Of a DNA stretch of 64,000 nt, positions 44,956 through 53,175 are shown piece after piece; the first letter of the stretch is position 1; the number at the start of each line of letters is the position of its first letter. The notes beneath the pieces are model-generated. The model was given only the letters and a program-made list of their open reading frames with translations. It did no database searches and was not told where the DNA came from. The stretch spans positions 62,001 to 126,000 of the forward strand of contig JAEWGW010000026.1 in NCBI GenBank assembly GCA_023388055.1. Reading direction: 5' to 3'. Position numbers and translations under genes: made by a program. This DNA is from Bacillota bacterium. Its GTDB lineage: Bacteria > Bacillota > Bacilli > Paenibacillales > NBRC-103111.

Positions 44956-46626
44956 ATGGCTCAGATTTTTATCGGCGGGGCATGGCCCTACGCCAACGGC
45001 TCGCTGCATTTGGGAAGAGTGGCCGGCATTCTGCCGGGCGACGTATTGGCCCGCTACCACCGGGCAAAGGGAGACCGGGTGCTGTATGTATCCGGCAGTG
45101 ACTGCCATGGTACCCCTGTGGCGGTATCTGCGGCTCAGGAAGGAGTCACCCCAGGGGAGGTGGCCGGCCGGTTTCATTCGGAATTCCTGGAGTGTTTCCG
45201 GCAATTGGGGTTTTCTTATGATTGGTATACGCGGACGGATCAGTCCTTTCACCACGAGGGGGTCAAGGAGCTGTTCCTGCAGCTGCTGGGTAACGGCTAT
45301 CTGTATCCCAAAACCGTCAGCCAGGCATATTGCGCTGCGGACGGGCGGTTTTTGCCCGACCGTTACGTGGAAGGGGGTTGCCCGGTTTGCGGTGCCAAGG
45401 CCCGGGGCGACCAGTGTGAGCAATGCTCTACCCTGCTGGACCCGGCGGATTTGCTGCAGCCTGTCTGCAAGCTGTGCGGCCGGACGGTGGAGTGGAGGCC
45501 CACGGAGCATTATTTCCTGGCTTTATCCCGTTTCCAGGAGCAGTTGGAATCTTACGCGGCGGAGAAAGCCGTCCATTGGCGGGAAAATGCAGTTTATCTG
45601 ACTAGGCGGTATCTGACAGAGGGACTGCTGGACAGGGCGGCCACCCGGGATCTGGACTGGGGAGTGGATGTACCGCTGCCGGATACGGAGGGCAAGAAGA
45701 TCTATGTGTGGATTGAAGCGGTCAGCGGATATTGGACGGCCAGCAGGCAATGGGCGGAGGAGACTGGTGAGCGCTGGCAGGATTTTTGGGTGGACCCGGC
45801 GGAGGATGGAGCCGCGGAATCCGGCGAACGGGAGATAACGGCCTATTATGTGCACGGCAAGGACAATGTGCCCTTCCATACGCTGATCTGGCCGGCGCTG
45901 CTGCTGGGTGCGGGGGAGCTCCATCTGCCTGACCGGATCATCGCTTCCGAATATCTGACTCTGGAGGGGCGCAAGTTCTCCACCAGCAGCAATTGGGCGG
46001 TATGGGTGCCGGAGCTGCTGGCCCGGTATGATCCCGACTCCATCCGGTATTATCTGATCGCCAACGGCCCGGAGAAGCGGGATGCGAACTTTACCTGGCG
46101 GGAGTTCATCCACAGCCATAACGGTGAATTGCTGGGAGCCTGGGGTAACTTCGTCAACCGGACGCTGGCGTTTATTGCCAAGTCCTTCGATAGCCGGGTT
46201 CCCCATGGTCAGCTTCCTGGAGGCTGGGCAGAGGAGGTGGGCGCACTCTATCTGGCAACAGGCCAACGTCTGGAGCAGGGAAGAATGAAGGAGGCGCTGG
46301 AGGGGATCTTCGCAGCCATCCGGGACGCCAACAAATATTTTGACGCTCGCAAACCCTGGTCAGCGCGAAAAGAGGATTCCGGTCATTGTGCGGAAACGCT
46401 CTATATCTGCGTTCAGTGGATGGCCAACTTCGCCAATCTGCTGGAGCCTTTCCTGCCCTTCAGCAGTGCCAAGCTGCGGCGTATGCTGGGCGTGGCGGCG
46501 GCGGAGCCCCGCTGGGCGCTGGCGGCTGTAGCTGCGGGGCAGGCCATCGGGCCGGTGGAGCTGCTGTTTCAGCGGATCGATCCTTCCCGGATTGGAGAAG
46601 AGGAGGAGCGGCTTGCCCCACAATAA
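44956..46626 (+). CDS. metG: Methionine--tRNA ligase, short form with KFSTS motif
   Basis: 556 residues; charges tRNA-Met. The HIGH-type motif is PYANGSLHLGR and the second signature is KFSTS (340-344) rather than KMSKS. Six cysteines as C142-x2-C145, C154-x2-C157 and C171-x2-C174 form a zinc-knuckle insert of the two-knuckle type. There is no C-terminal tRNA-binding (Trbp111-like) domain. The KFS-type motif and knuckles recall the second class of bacterial MetRS reported in some Firmicutes (from memory). AAAGGAGGAA precedes ATG 44956. Controlled by the T-box leader just upstream. Confidence 0.92.
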   Translation: MAQIFIGGAWPYANGSLHLGRVAGILPGDVLARYHRAKGDRVLYVSGSDCHGTPVAVSAAQEGVTPGEVAGRFHSEFLECFRQLGFSYDWYTRTDQSFHHEGVKELFLQLLGNGYLYPKTVSQAYCAADGRFLPDRYVEGGCPVCGAKARGDQCEQCSTLLDPADLLQPVCKLCGRTVEWRPTEHYFLALSRFQEQLESYAAEKAVHWRENAVYLTRRYLTEGLLDRAATRDLDWGVDVPLPDTEGKKIYVWIEAVSGYWTASRQWAEETGERWQDFWVDPAEDGAAESGEREITAYYVHGKDNVPFHTLIWPALLLGAGELHLPDRIIASEYLTLEGRKFSTSSNWAVWVPELLARYDPDSIRYYLIANGPEKRDANFTWREFIHSHNGELLGAWGNFVNRTLAFIAKSFDSRVPHGQLPGGWAEEVGALYLATGQRLEQGRMKEALEGIFAAIRDANKYFDARKPWSARKEDSGHCAETLYICVQWMANFANLLEPFLPFSSAKLRRMLGVAAAEPRWALAAVAAGQAIGPVELLFQRIDPSRIGEEEERLAPQ

Positions 46627-46675
46627 CGTCTCTGGCCGCCGTTAGAGTGGGTAGAAAAACGGGGTATGGATTTTT

Positions 46676-46859
46676 TAACGAATCTCAGCCACGCTATTTC
46701 GCTCATATGGCCCCTCTTCCGGTTGTAACGAACCTGAGGCGTCTTATTCCGGCTCAAAGACACTGAAAGGAACCTGAACGTAAGCAATAGCGCGGCTCAG
46801 ATTCGTTACGTTGGCAAACAGCCGATTTTTCACCAAATAAGCGCTGTGAGATTCGTTAG
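46676..46859. repeat. Intergenic repeat cluster 3 (two forward, two inverted copies)
   Basis: Forward: 46676-46701 (TAACGAATCTCAG...GCTATTTCG) and 46726-46752 (TAACGAACCTGAG...CTTATTCCGG). Inverted: 46785-46810 (AATAGCGCGGCTCAGATTCG) and 46836-46859 (AATAAGCGCTGTGAGATTCG). No gene in 46627-46954 apart from this cluster and a terminator. Confidence 0.75.
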
Positions 46860-46895
46860 AATCGCCCACGGCCCATCCTCACACCGGCACCGCAT

Positions 46896-46929
46896 CAAAA
46901 AAAGAGCCCTGCCCACCGGCACGGCTCTT
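46896..46929 (-). terminator. Terminator of the Gfo/Idh/MocA gene
   Basis: On the minus strand AAGAGCC, a 14-base loop, GGCTCTT and a T-run. Confidence 0.75.
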
Positions 46930-46954
46930 GCTTGTGCAATTGAGGTTCCGCATT

Positions 46955-47998
46955 TTACTTCACCGCATAAATTGGCGGCTGTGCGAAGGAGAGCGTCCGA
47001 CCTTCATGGATGGCCCGGTCCGCCAGCAGGGTGATCTGCATGGCCTTGTACACGTCCTCCAGCGTCGGGGTTGCCGCTTTCGTGCCTTCGATCATCCCGA
47101 CAAAATGCTCGAATTGGACACCCGTCGGCTTCAGCGTATAGTCCACATTGATATCCTCGCGGGTGCCGCTGGGATAATGCTCGAACCGGATCAGGTTGCC
47201 CAGATGCTGCTCGCTCTTGGGGCGCTGGTCCTTATAGATGATCCGGATGCGGCCCTTGGGGCCGATAAATTCCTTCAGGTTGTCGCTGGGCATGGTATGT
47301 CCCCAACCGGCCTCGTAATAACCGATGGACCCATCGGTGAATTTCATGGTGATCATGCCGTAATTGTAGGTATTCTCCGGCACACCGGCATCCAGACGCT
47401 GGCCTACGCCGCTGACGGAATCCACTTCCGCACCTGTCACCCACCGCATCACATCGATATAGTGGACACCGCAGTCTACAATAGGAGAAGCATCATGCAA
47501 AAGCGCCAGATGAGACTCCCAATTATGGGTCCGTTTGACCTGGGACATCCGCATGGCAAGGGGGGCGCCGATGGCTCCCGAGCGGATCATGTCGGCCACC
47601 CGCTGGTAGGTGGAGTTGTGACGGAGAATATGTCCCACCAGCACCTTGGTTTTGGCCGAGCCGGCCAACCGGATGAACTCTTCGGTTTCCTTCATGTTGC
47701 CCGCAATGGGCTTCTCGCAAAGGATATGCTTGCCTGCCGCAATGGAGGCCTTGGCGATTTCCAGATGAGTGGATGGATATGTAGCGATGATGACGATGTC
47801 CACGTCTTCCCGTTTCAGGAGATTGCGGTAATCGGTATCCCAAGCCTCAGCTCCATACTTGAGGGCGAATTCCTGTGCCTTCTCAGGCCGCAAATCGGCT
47901 ACGCCGACAATCCGGGCCCGGTTGTGCTTATAAAGGCTGTCCAGGTGTACGGCCCCCATGTAACCGCACCCCACCAAGATGATGCCATATGTCTTCAT
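46955..47998 (-). CDS. Gfo/Idh/MocA-family oxidoreductase
   Basis: 347 residues. N-terminal NAD(P)-binding fold with VGCGYMGAVHL (~9-19), the EKPIAG motif near residue 96 and the C-terminal beta-sheet domain with DCGVHYIDVMRWV, whose His is the usual catalytic position. It oxidises or reduces a cyclitol or sugar derivative. No sugar genes are adjacent, so the substrate is unknown. The ribosome site (CAGGATGTG) is moderate. Confidence 0.9.
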   Translation of the reverse strand: MKTYGIILVGCGYMGAVHLDSLYKHNRARIVGVADLRPEKAQEFALKYGAEAWDTDYRNLLKREDVDIVIIATYPSTHLEIAKASIAAGKHILCEKPIAGNMKETEEFIRLAGSAKTKVLVGHILRHNSTYQRVADMIRSGAIGAPLAMRMSQVKRTHNWESHLALLHDASPIVDCGVHYIDVMRWVTGAEVDSVSGVGQRLDAGVPENTYNYGMITMKFTDGSIGYYEAGWGHTMPSDNLKEFIGPKGRIRIIYKDQRPKSEQHLGNLIRFEHYPSGTREDINVDYTLKPTGVQFEHFVGMIEGTKAATPTLEDVYKAMQITLLADRAIHEGRTLSFAQPPIYAVK

Positions 47999-48144
47999 CG
48001 CCGTTCACATCCTGTTTCGTTAAGGTTGAAGGTTTCCTGTTGTTTCAAGCTTACAGTCATTATATGAAAAGTGGCTTTCAAAAGATATTTTCATTCTGGC
48101 GCAGTTTATATTCTATTTTGGCATTGTGGGGTGGAGCAGGCCCA

Positions 48145-48206
48145 TTGACAGCAGTGTACAAGAGCATTATGATAAAAGCAAGCAGATATTTAGACGATTG
48201 GCTAAA
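48145..48206 (+). promoter_or_regulatory. Promoter and candidate operator of the sdpR-sdpI operon
   Basis: TTGACA (48145-48150), 17 bases, TATGAT (48168-48173). Downstream, TTTAG (48189-48193) and CTAAA (48202-48206) form an inverted repeat in the leader, a possible self-repression site for the ArsR-type regulator. Confidence 0.65.
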
Positions 48207-48230
48207 CATTAAATTAAGGGGAGCCTGGCG

Positions 48231-48515
48231 ATGAACGATTCCTTTAAAGCCTTATCCGACCCCACGCGGCGCCAAATTCTCCGGCTGCTCCGGGAGAAGG
48301 ACCGCACCGCCGGCGAAATTGCCGATTTTTTTAACATGACGAAACCCAGCATCTCCCATCACCTGAACGCGTTGAAGCAAGCGGGGCTGGTGCTGGACGA
48401 GCGCCAAGGGCAGCATATTCTCTACTCCATTAATACATCCGTGCTTGAGGAAGTAATGGGCTGGTTTTTGGATATGCTGGGTAAGGAAAATACAGAGGAA
48501 ACCAAGGAGGGATAA
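48231..48515 (+). CDS. ArsR-family autorepressor, SdpR-like
   Basis: 94 residues, a winged helix-turn-helix: DPTRRQILRLLREKDRTAGEIADFF and the recognition helix KPSISHHLNALKQAGLV. No metal-binding cysteines, which is typical for SdpR rather than metal sensors. It lies 3 bases before the SdpI-like gene. In Bacillus, SdpR is held at the membrane by SdpI when the SdpC toxin is present (established); the same logic is likely here. AAGGGGAG precedes the ATG. Confidence 0.85.
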   Translation: MNDSFKALSDPTRRQILRLLREKDRTAGEIADFFNMTKPSISHHLNALKQAGLVLDERQGQHILYSINTSVLEEVMGWFLDMLGKENTEETKEG

Positions 48516-48518
48516 AGG

Positions 48519-49163
48519 ATGAAATGGGACCGGAAGGATTTTATGATGATGCTGATCGGCCTGATTCCGACTATAGCGGCATTAATCAATTACAATAAGC
48601 TGCCGGAGCGAATGGGCACCCACTTTAACGCTTATAATGAAGTGGATGGTATGATGGACCGTCCGGCGGCGATTGCCATGCTCCTTTTTCTGGGGTTGGG
48701 CGTACCGCTGATCTTAAAGGTATCCCGCAGGGTGGATCCCAAAAGCGAGAATTATACCAAATTTGAGGGTGTTTATAATCTGCTCCGTTGGGGCATGTCC
48801 TTCTTTATGCTGATTATCGGCATGTTCCTGGTTATGTACAATTTGGGCTATGATATGAATGTTCAGATGGTCACAGGCCCGCTTATTGGACTGCTGTTAA
48901 TGCTCTTGGGCAATTACATGGGCAAAATCCGGTTTAATTATACCATGGGCATCCGGACCCCCTGGACCCTCGCCAACGAAACCGTCTGGCGCAAAACCCA
49001 CCGGATGGCAGGCCCTATATGGATGGCTGGAGGGGCTATTCTGGTGGTGAGCGCCTTCTTGCCTGGAAGCTGGACGTTGCCTTTGGTCCTGTCTGCTGTT
49101 GCAGTGGTGGTATTGATCCCAGCCGCTTATTCCTACTGGATTCACCGCAACTTGAAGGCTTGA
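48519..49163 (+). CDS. SdpI-family membrane protein
   Basis: 214 residues with about six membrane helices. The N-terminal DUF1648 signature LPERMGTHFNAYNEVDGMMDRP (~29-50) and the SdpI C-terminal part YTMGIRTPWTLANETVWRKTHR (~140-161) are both complete. SdpI gives immunity to the SdpC cannibalism toxin and signals to SdpR. No sdpABC toxin genes are visible in this window. AAGGAGGG is upstream. Confidence 0.88.
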   Translation: MKWDRKDFMMMLIGLIPTIAALINYNKLPERMGTHFNAYNEVDGMMDRPAAIAMLLFLGLGVPLILKVSRRVDPKSENYTKFEGVYNLLRWGMSFFMLIIGMFLVMYNLGYDMNVQMVTGPLIGLLLMLLGNYMGKIRFNYTMGIRTPWTLANETVWRKTHRMAGPIWMAGGAILVVSAFLPGSWTLPLVLSAVAVVVLIPAAYSYWIHRNLKA

Positions 49164-49244
49164 ATACGTAAGGATGATTCGGCCTGCCACATTGTGTTAT
49201 CATAAAAGAATATTGTCATTATGATGTGGGAGGCACCGTGTAAC

Positions 49245-50096
49245 ATGAAGCTTCTAATGAGTTTGCTTAAAATCGCTTTGCCCCTGATTGTGATCTTTTT
49301 CTTGCTGAAGGTCCACATTCTGTTGGGTATTGCCGCGGCCGTAGCCCTTGTGGTCTACACGTTCATCCGCAACAAATCCGCTTTTTTTGCCTATCTGGGC
49401 AACATGAACTACCAGCAGGGCAAGGAGAAGGAAGCGTTAATGTGGTTGAATAAGGCGGCTGCCGAAAAGAACTGCAAGGCCATGCATCTGCTGGGCTTCA
49501 GCTTCCTGCTGCTCCGTCTGGGCAAACTGGAGCGGGCCCAGGAAATTCTGGTGCGGGTGGAGCGTATGTCCTTGGGCAGGGAAGAAAAAATGGCTTATCT
49601 GACCAACGCCTCGCTGCTGCTATGGAAGCAGGGAAGGCTGGATGAAGCAACAGCCATGCTGGAGGAAGCCCAAGCCGATTATAAGAATACTAACCTCTAT
49701 GGAAGCTTGGGTTACTTTTATATTTTATCCGGAGATTTGGACAAGGCACTGGCCTATAACCAGGAAGCCTTCGACTATAATAACAAAAGCGCGGTCATTG
49801 CAGACAATCTGGGCCAGACCCGGCTGCTCCGCCGCGAATACGAGGAAGCGCAGGCCATTTATGAGGAATTGGCAGGCCAGAAGCCGGCATTCCCGGAAGC
49901 ATACTTTAACTATGGACTGGTACTGGAAGCATTAGGGCGTACGGGGGATGCCATTGAGCAAATGGAGAAGGCGCTGGATTACCCTACCTCCTTACTCAGC
50001 ACTGTTACCCATGAGGAGATTAAAGCCAGAATTGCCGAGCTCCGGCAAGAATCCGGAATCACCGGCGATAGCGATACAGATGAGGAACAAGCATAA
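49245..50096 (+). CDS. Membrane-anchored TPR protein
   Basis: 283 residues from ATG 49245. Two hydrophobic segments at the N-terminus (~3-40) are followed by about five tetratricopeptide repeats (YQQGKEKEALMWLNKAA, KQGRLDEATAMLEEA, LSGDLDKALAYNQEAF, REYEEAQAIYEELA, ALGRTGDAIEQMEKAL). A protein-interaction scaffold on the inner membrane face. The partner is unknown; it follows sdpI on the same strand but with an 81-base gap. Confidence 0.8.
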   Translation: MKLLMSLLKIALPLIVIFFLLKVHILLGIAAAVALVVYTFIRNKSAFFAYLGNMNYQQGKEKEALMWLNKAAAEKNCKAMHLLGFSFLLLRLGKLERAQEILVRVERMSLGREEKMAYLTNASLLLWKQGRLDEATAMLEEAQADYKNTNLYGSLGYFYILSGDLDKALAYNQEAFDYNNKSAVIADNLGQTRLLRREYEEAQAIYEELAGQKPAFPEAYFNYGLVLEALGRTGDAIEQMEKALDYPTSLLSTVTHEEIKARIAELRQESGITGDSDTDEEQA

Positions 50097-50109
50097 CTTA
50101 TACGGATTT

Positions 50110-50149
50110 AACAGCTCTGCCGAAATCATTCCGGCGGGGCTGTTTTTTT
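50110..50149 (+). terminator. Terminator after the TPR gene
   Basis: AACAGCTCTGCCG, short loop, CGGCGGGGCTGTT and Ts. Confidence 0.85.
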
Positions 50150-50223
50150 ATCGGTGGCGGTGGAACAATAGGGAAACATTCTAAGCGGCGGATGCCGCAC
50201 ATAGCCGGGAGGCGGACAACCGA

Positions 50224-50913
50224 ATGAACCGCCGGATTTTGATCATTGAGGATGAGCAGAAGATTGCAAGAATCTTGGAGCTGGAGCTGATTAATGAGGG
50301 GTATTTTGTAGAGCTGGCTGCAGACGGCATCGAGGGTTTGGACAGAGCAATCCGGGAGGATTGGAGCTGTATCCTGCTGGATTTGCAATTGCCGGGGCAA
50401 AGCGGGTTTCAAGTGCTGGAGGGGATCCGGAGCCAGGATTCGAGGACGCCGGTGCTGATTCTGACCGCACGGGAGGCGGTGGAGGATAAAGTCAGGGGGC
50501 TGGACCTGGGTGCCAATGATTACGTCACCAAACCCTTCGACTTTATGGAATTATCCGCAAGGATCCGTTCCCAAATTCGGTCCAGGCTGAGAGAGGCAAC
50601 ACCTGCGCCGGAGGATCTGCTTAAGGTGGATGCATTAACGGCGGACGTCAAAACCCGACAGGTTCAACGGGAGGGCAAGCTGATCGATTTAACGCCCAGG
50701 GAGTTTGATTTGTTGGCTTATCTGCTCAAGCACAAGGGCCAGCCGGTAGGACGGGAAACGCTGCTGTCCGAGGTATGGGGGTTTGATTTTGCCGGACAGA
50801 CCAATCTTGTGGATGTGTATATCCGCTATCTCCGCCAGAAGGTAGACCAGGGCTTCAAGAAAAAGCTGATCGCCACCGTCAGAGGTGTCGGATACAGCAT
50901 CCAGGAGCCGTAA
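50224..50913 (+). CDS. OmpR-family response regulator
   Basis: 229 residues. The receiver domain (~1-118) has the acidic pair EDE, phosphorylation Asp53 in LLDLQLPG, Thr in LTAREA and Lys in VTKPFDF. The winged helix (~130-229) is RreFDLLAYLLKHKGQPVGRETLLSEVWGF-like. It pairs with the histidine kinase that begins at the next codon. GGGAGG is upstream. The target genes are unknown. Confidence 0.93.
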   Translation: MNRRILIIEDEQKIARILELELINEGYFVELAADGIEGLDRAIREDWSCILLDLQLPGQSGFQVLEGIRSQDSRTPVLILTAREAVEDKVRGLDLGANDYVTKPFDFMELSARIRSQIRSRLREATPAPEDLLKVDALTADVKTRQVQREGKLIDLTPREFDLLAYLLKHKGQPVGRETLLSEVWGFDFAGQTNLVDVYIRYLRQKVDQGFKKKLIATVRGVGYSIQEP

Positions 50914-50916
50914 GTG

Positions 50917-52302
50917 ATGAAGCTGAAAACGAAAATCCGTATATATACCATTGGCGGATTAGTTTCTATCCTTGTTTTTTTCAGTCTGCTGATTTATGTA
51001 TTTTTTGTGCGCTTTAGCACCAACGCCGAAATCAGGCTATTGTGGACCCGGGCCCAGACCATCCTCCGCAAGCCGGAGGTGCGCACCGAGCAAGCCTGGG
51101 AGGAGCCGGAGCTGCTTAGGGAGTTTTTGGGCGACCGGATGATGATCCGTATTATTGACCCGTCCGGCACAGTCCGCTCCCATGTGGAAAATGACCCCGC
51201 GTTGGCTTCTTATACCCCGGTGTACCGGACTGCTTATCATACAAGGGTCGTACCGGTATGGGCAGAGCGGCGAATTTACATCCAGGTGCCCATTTTGACA
51301 GTGAAAAGCAAACGCCAGGTTGGGGTGCTGGAGCTGGGAAAATCCTTTCACCTGGCCCGGGGATATCTGCGGGTTCTGCTGATTACATTAAGCTCCGGGA
51401 CGTTAGTGGGCATTCTCGTCGCCATCTTCGCTGCATTTTTTTATGTGAAATGGATTTATAAACCGGTGGAAGCGTTGGCGGAAACCATGGAGCAGATTGA
51501 ACAGAGCGGCAGCTTTACCCGGCTGGATCCGGTATTTGCGGAGGGGGATGACGAGTTCGGCCGGCTTGGCGGCACCTTTAACCGCATGATGGACAGGCTG
51601 GAGGAGAATTACCGGCGGCAGCGGCATTTTGTGGAGGATGCCTCCCATGAGCTGCGCACTCCCCTGACTGTGATTCAAAGTTATGCCGGTATGCTTCAAC
51701 GTTGGGGCAGCGAAAATCCCGTCATCCGGAAGGAGGCGGTAGACGCTATCCAAACGGAGGCGGACAGACTGAAGGAACTGGTGGAAGGGCTTCTCCAGTC
51801 TGCCGACAGTCAGGAAAACCAGCCGGATACCCCTTACACGGAGGTGGATCTGCTGGAGCTTGCCGGCAAAACAGCGGAGGAGCTGAGTCTGTCCTTCCAA
51901 CGGGAAATTGCTCTCCACACGGAACCGGACGCCCATTTCCTGGTGCTTGGCAACGGGAAGCGGCTGAAGCAAATGCTGATTAATCTGCTGGATAATGCCA
52001 TTAAATACAGCGGGCTGCCGGTGGAGATCCGTGTGGAGCGTGACGGCATGTGGGTGGTCCTTCATATTACGGATCAGGGTGAAGGTATTGAGCCGCGCCA
52101 TCTTCCCCGGATTTTCGAGCGGTTCTACCGGGTGGATGAAGCCAGAACCCGCAGGACCGGCGGCAGCGGATTAGGGTTGTCCATTGTGGAACAAATTGTG
52201 AAGGAGCATGGGGGGACTGTGGAGCTGGCAAGCAGCTGGGGGACAGGAACCACGGTCACTGTGAAGCTGCCGTCATATATGCAGGAAGACCACCCCGAAT
52301 AG
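50917..52302 (+). CDS. Sensor histidine kinase
   Basis: 461 residues from ATG 50917; a GTG at 50914 immediately after the regulator's stop is an alternative start. Two membrane helices (~10-30 and ~150-172) flank an extracellular sensor of ~120 residues. HAMP ~175-228, HisKA with His244 in SHELRTPL, and HATPase with N-box NLLDNAIKYS and G-boxes DQGEGIE and GGSGLGLSI. With the upstream regulator it forms a complete two-component system (ArlS/CssS-like layout). The signal is unknown. Confidence 0.93.
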   Translation: MKLKTKIRIYTIGGLVSILVFFSLLIYVFFVRFSTNAEIRLLWTRAQTILRKPEVRTEQAWEEPELLREFLGDRMMIRIIDPSGTVRSHVENDPALASYTPVYRTAYHTRVVPVWAERRIYIQVPILTVKSKRQVGVLELGKSFHLARGYLRVLLITLSSGTLVGILVAIFAAFFYVKWIYKPVEALAETMEQIEQSGSFTRLDPVFAEGDDEFGRLGGTFNRMMDRLEENYRRQRHFVEDASHELRTPLTVIQSYAGMLQRWGSENPVIRKEAVDAIQTEADRLKELVEGLLQSADSQENQPDTPYTEVDLLELAGKTAEELSLSFQREIALHTEPDAHFLVLGNGKRLKQMLINLLDNAIKYSGLPVEIRVERDGMWVVLHITDQGEGIEPRHLPRIFERFYRVDEARTRRTGGSGLGLSIVEQIVKEHGGTVELASSWGTGTTVTVKLPSYMQEDHPE

Positions 52303-52311
52303 GGTGGTCTT
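52286..52311. terminator. Hairpin over the kinase stop codon
   Basis: AAGACCACCC, loop CGAATA, GGGTGGTCTT. The kinase TAG (52300-52302) lies in the loop and first stem base. No T-run, but it sits between converging genes. Confidence 0.55.
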
Positions 52312-52322
52312 ATGTGGTGTGC

Positions 52323-52856
52323 TTAAAGGACGCGGCGTGCAGTGATATAGTGGGAGCTCCACCAGGAGGAATTCAGGCTGGAGTATTTCACGCCGCCTGC
52401 ACCGTAGGTATGAAGGATTTGACCGTTACCGGCATAAATCCCCACATGGGCTACCTTACCCCCGGATTTGCTGGTGGAGAAGAACACCAGGTCACCTTTG
52501 CGGAGATTGCTTTTGGAAACGTAAGTGCCTACCTTAGCCTGGTCGCGGGATGCCCGCGGCAGAGAAATGCCTACTTTTTTATAGACAAATTGGGTAAAGG
52601 ACGAGCAGTCAAATGTTGAGGTGACGCCGGACGGCGATCCGAACTTATACGGAGTGCCGAGGTAACGTCCGCCGATGGAAATGACGCTGTCAGCTTTGGT
52701 GGCCGAAATGGAGGCAACCGCTTCCGTCTCCATTGTCGCGGAGCTGGTGGCTGCCGATGCATGGGACGGATGTGCCAAGCCAAGGCCTGTCCAGGCAAGA
52801 GCCGCGCTGAGTCCAATAACAGCCAATGGCCGGAGAATGCGAGTACGTATAGTCAT
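52323..52856 (-). CDS. Secreted NlpC/P60 cell-wall peptidase
   Basis: 177 residues. Signal peptide ~1-35 (HASAAT). NlpC/P60 papain-like domain with Cys84 in TFDCSSF, His137 in VAHVGIY and third residue His149. It cuts the D-Glu to diaminopimelate bond of peptidoglycan (family knowledge). No LysM or SH3 wall-binding domain, so it is a small free enzyme. CAGGAGG precedes the ATG. Confidence 0.92.
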   Translation of the reverse strand: MTIRTRILRPLAVIGLSAALAWTGLGLAHPSHASAATSSATMETEAVASISATKADSVISIGGRYLGTPYKFGSPSGVTSTFDCSSFTQFVYKKVGISLPRASRDQAKVGTYVSKSNLRKGDLVFFSTSKSGGKVAHVGIYAGNGQILHTYGAGGVKYSSLNSSWWSSHYITARRVL

Positions 52857-53175
52857 GATGATACCTCCTGTAAAAAGGGATTTTTGCCCGGCAGCCGGGG
52901 TTGTGGGAGATCTCCATGGATGGGAATGTAAGCGATATACTGCCTTGGCTTACCGGGCTAACGCCAGTATAACAGAACTAAAAATGGTTGAATTTGGCAC
53001 AAACGCAGCAAACCCGCGCAATATCTGGAATAGAAAGCGTTTATTAGAATCTCATGAGAATTTCCGCGTCAAAATGTCTTGACATTTGCCCCGTCTACGC
53101 TTGTGCCCATTTTCTCCTTCCTGCATAAAGTGAAGAAGAAGATTGGTATGACTTAGAACGGAAGGGACGGAGCAT
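52857..53175. other. 319-base divergent control region
   Basis: Between the NlpC/P60 gene and the PLP enzyme. A TATACT (minus strand, ~52969) is a possible -10 for the peptidase. TTGACA at ~53081-53086 lacks a good -10 partner. The palindrome TCTCATGAGA lies near 53051. No gene is supported. Confidence 0.4.

Noticed and set aside
46928..48067. 379-codon plus-strand frame over the Gfo/Idh/MocA gene
   Set aside because: Shadow of a clear family member on the other strand; no start signal or motif.
53081..53110. TTGACA before the PLP enzyme as a promoter
   Set aside because: The base at the -10 distance reads TGTGCC, far from consensus, so I do not call it.
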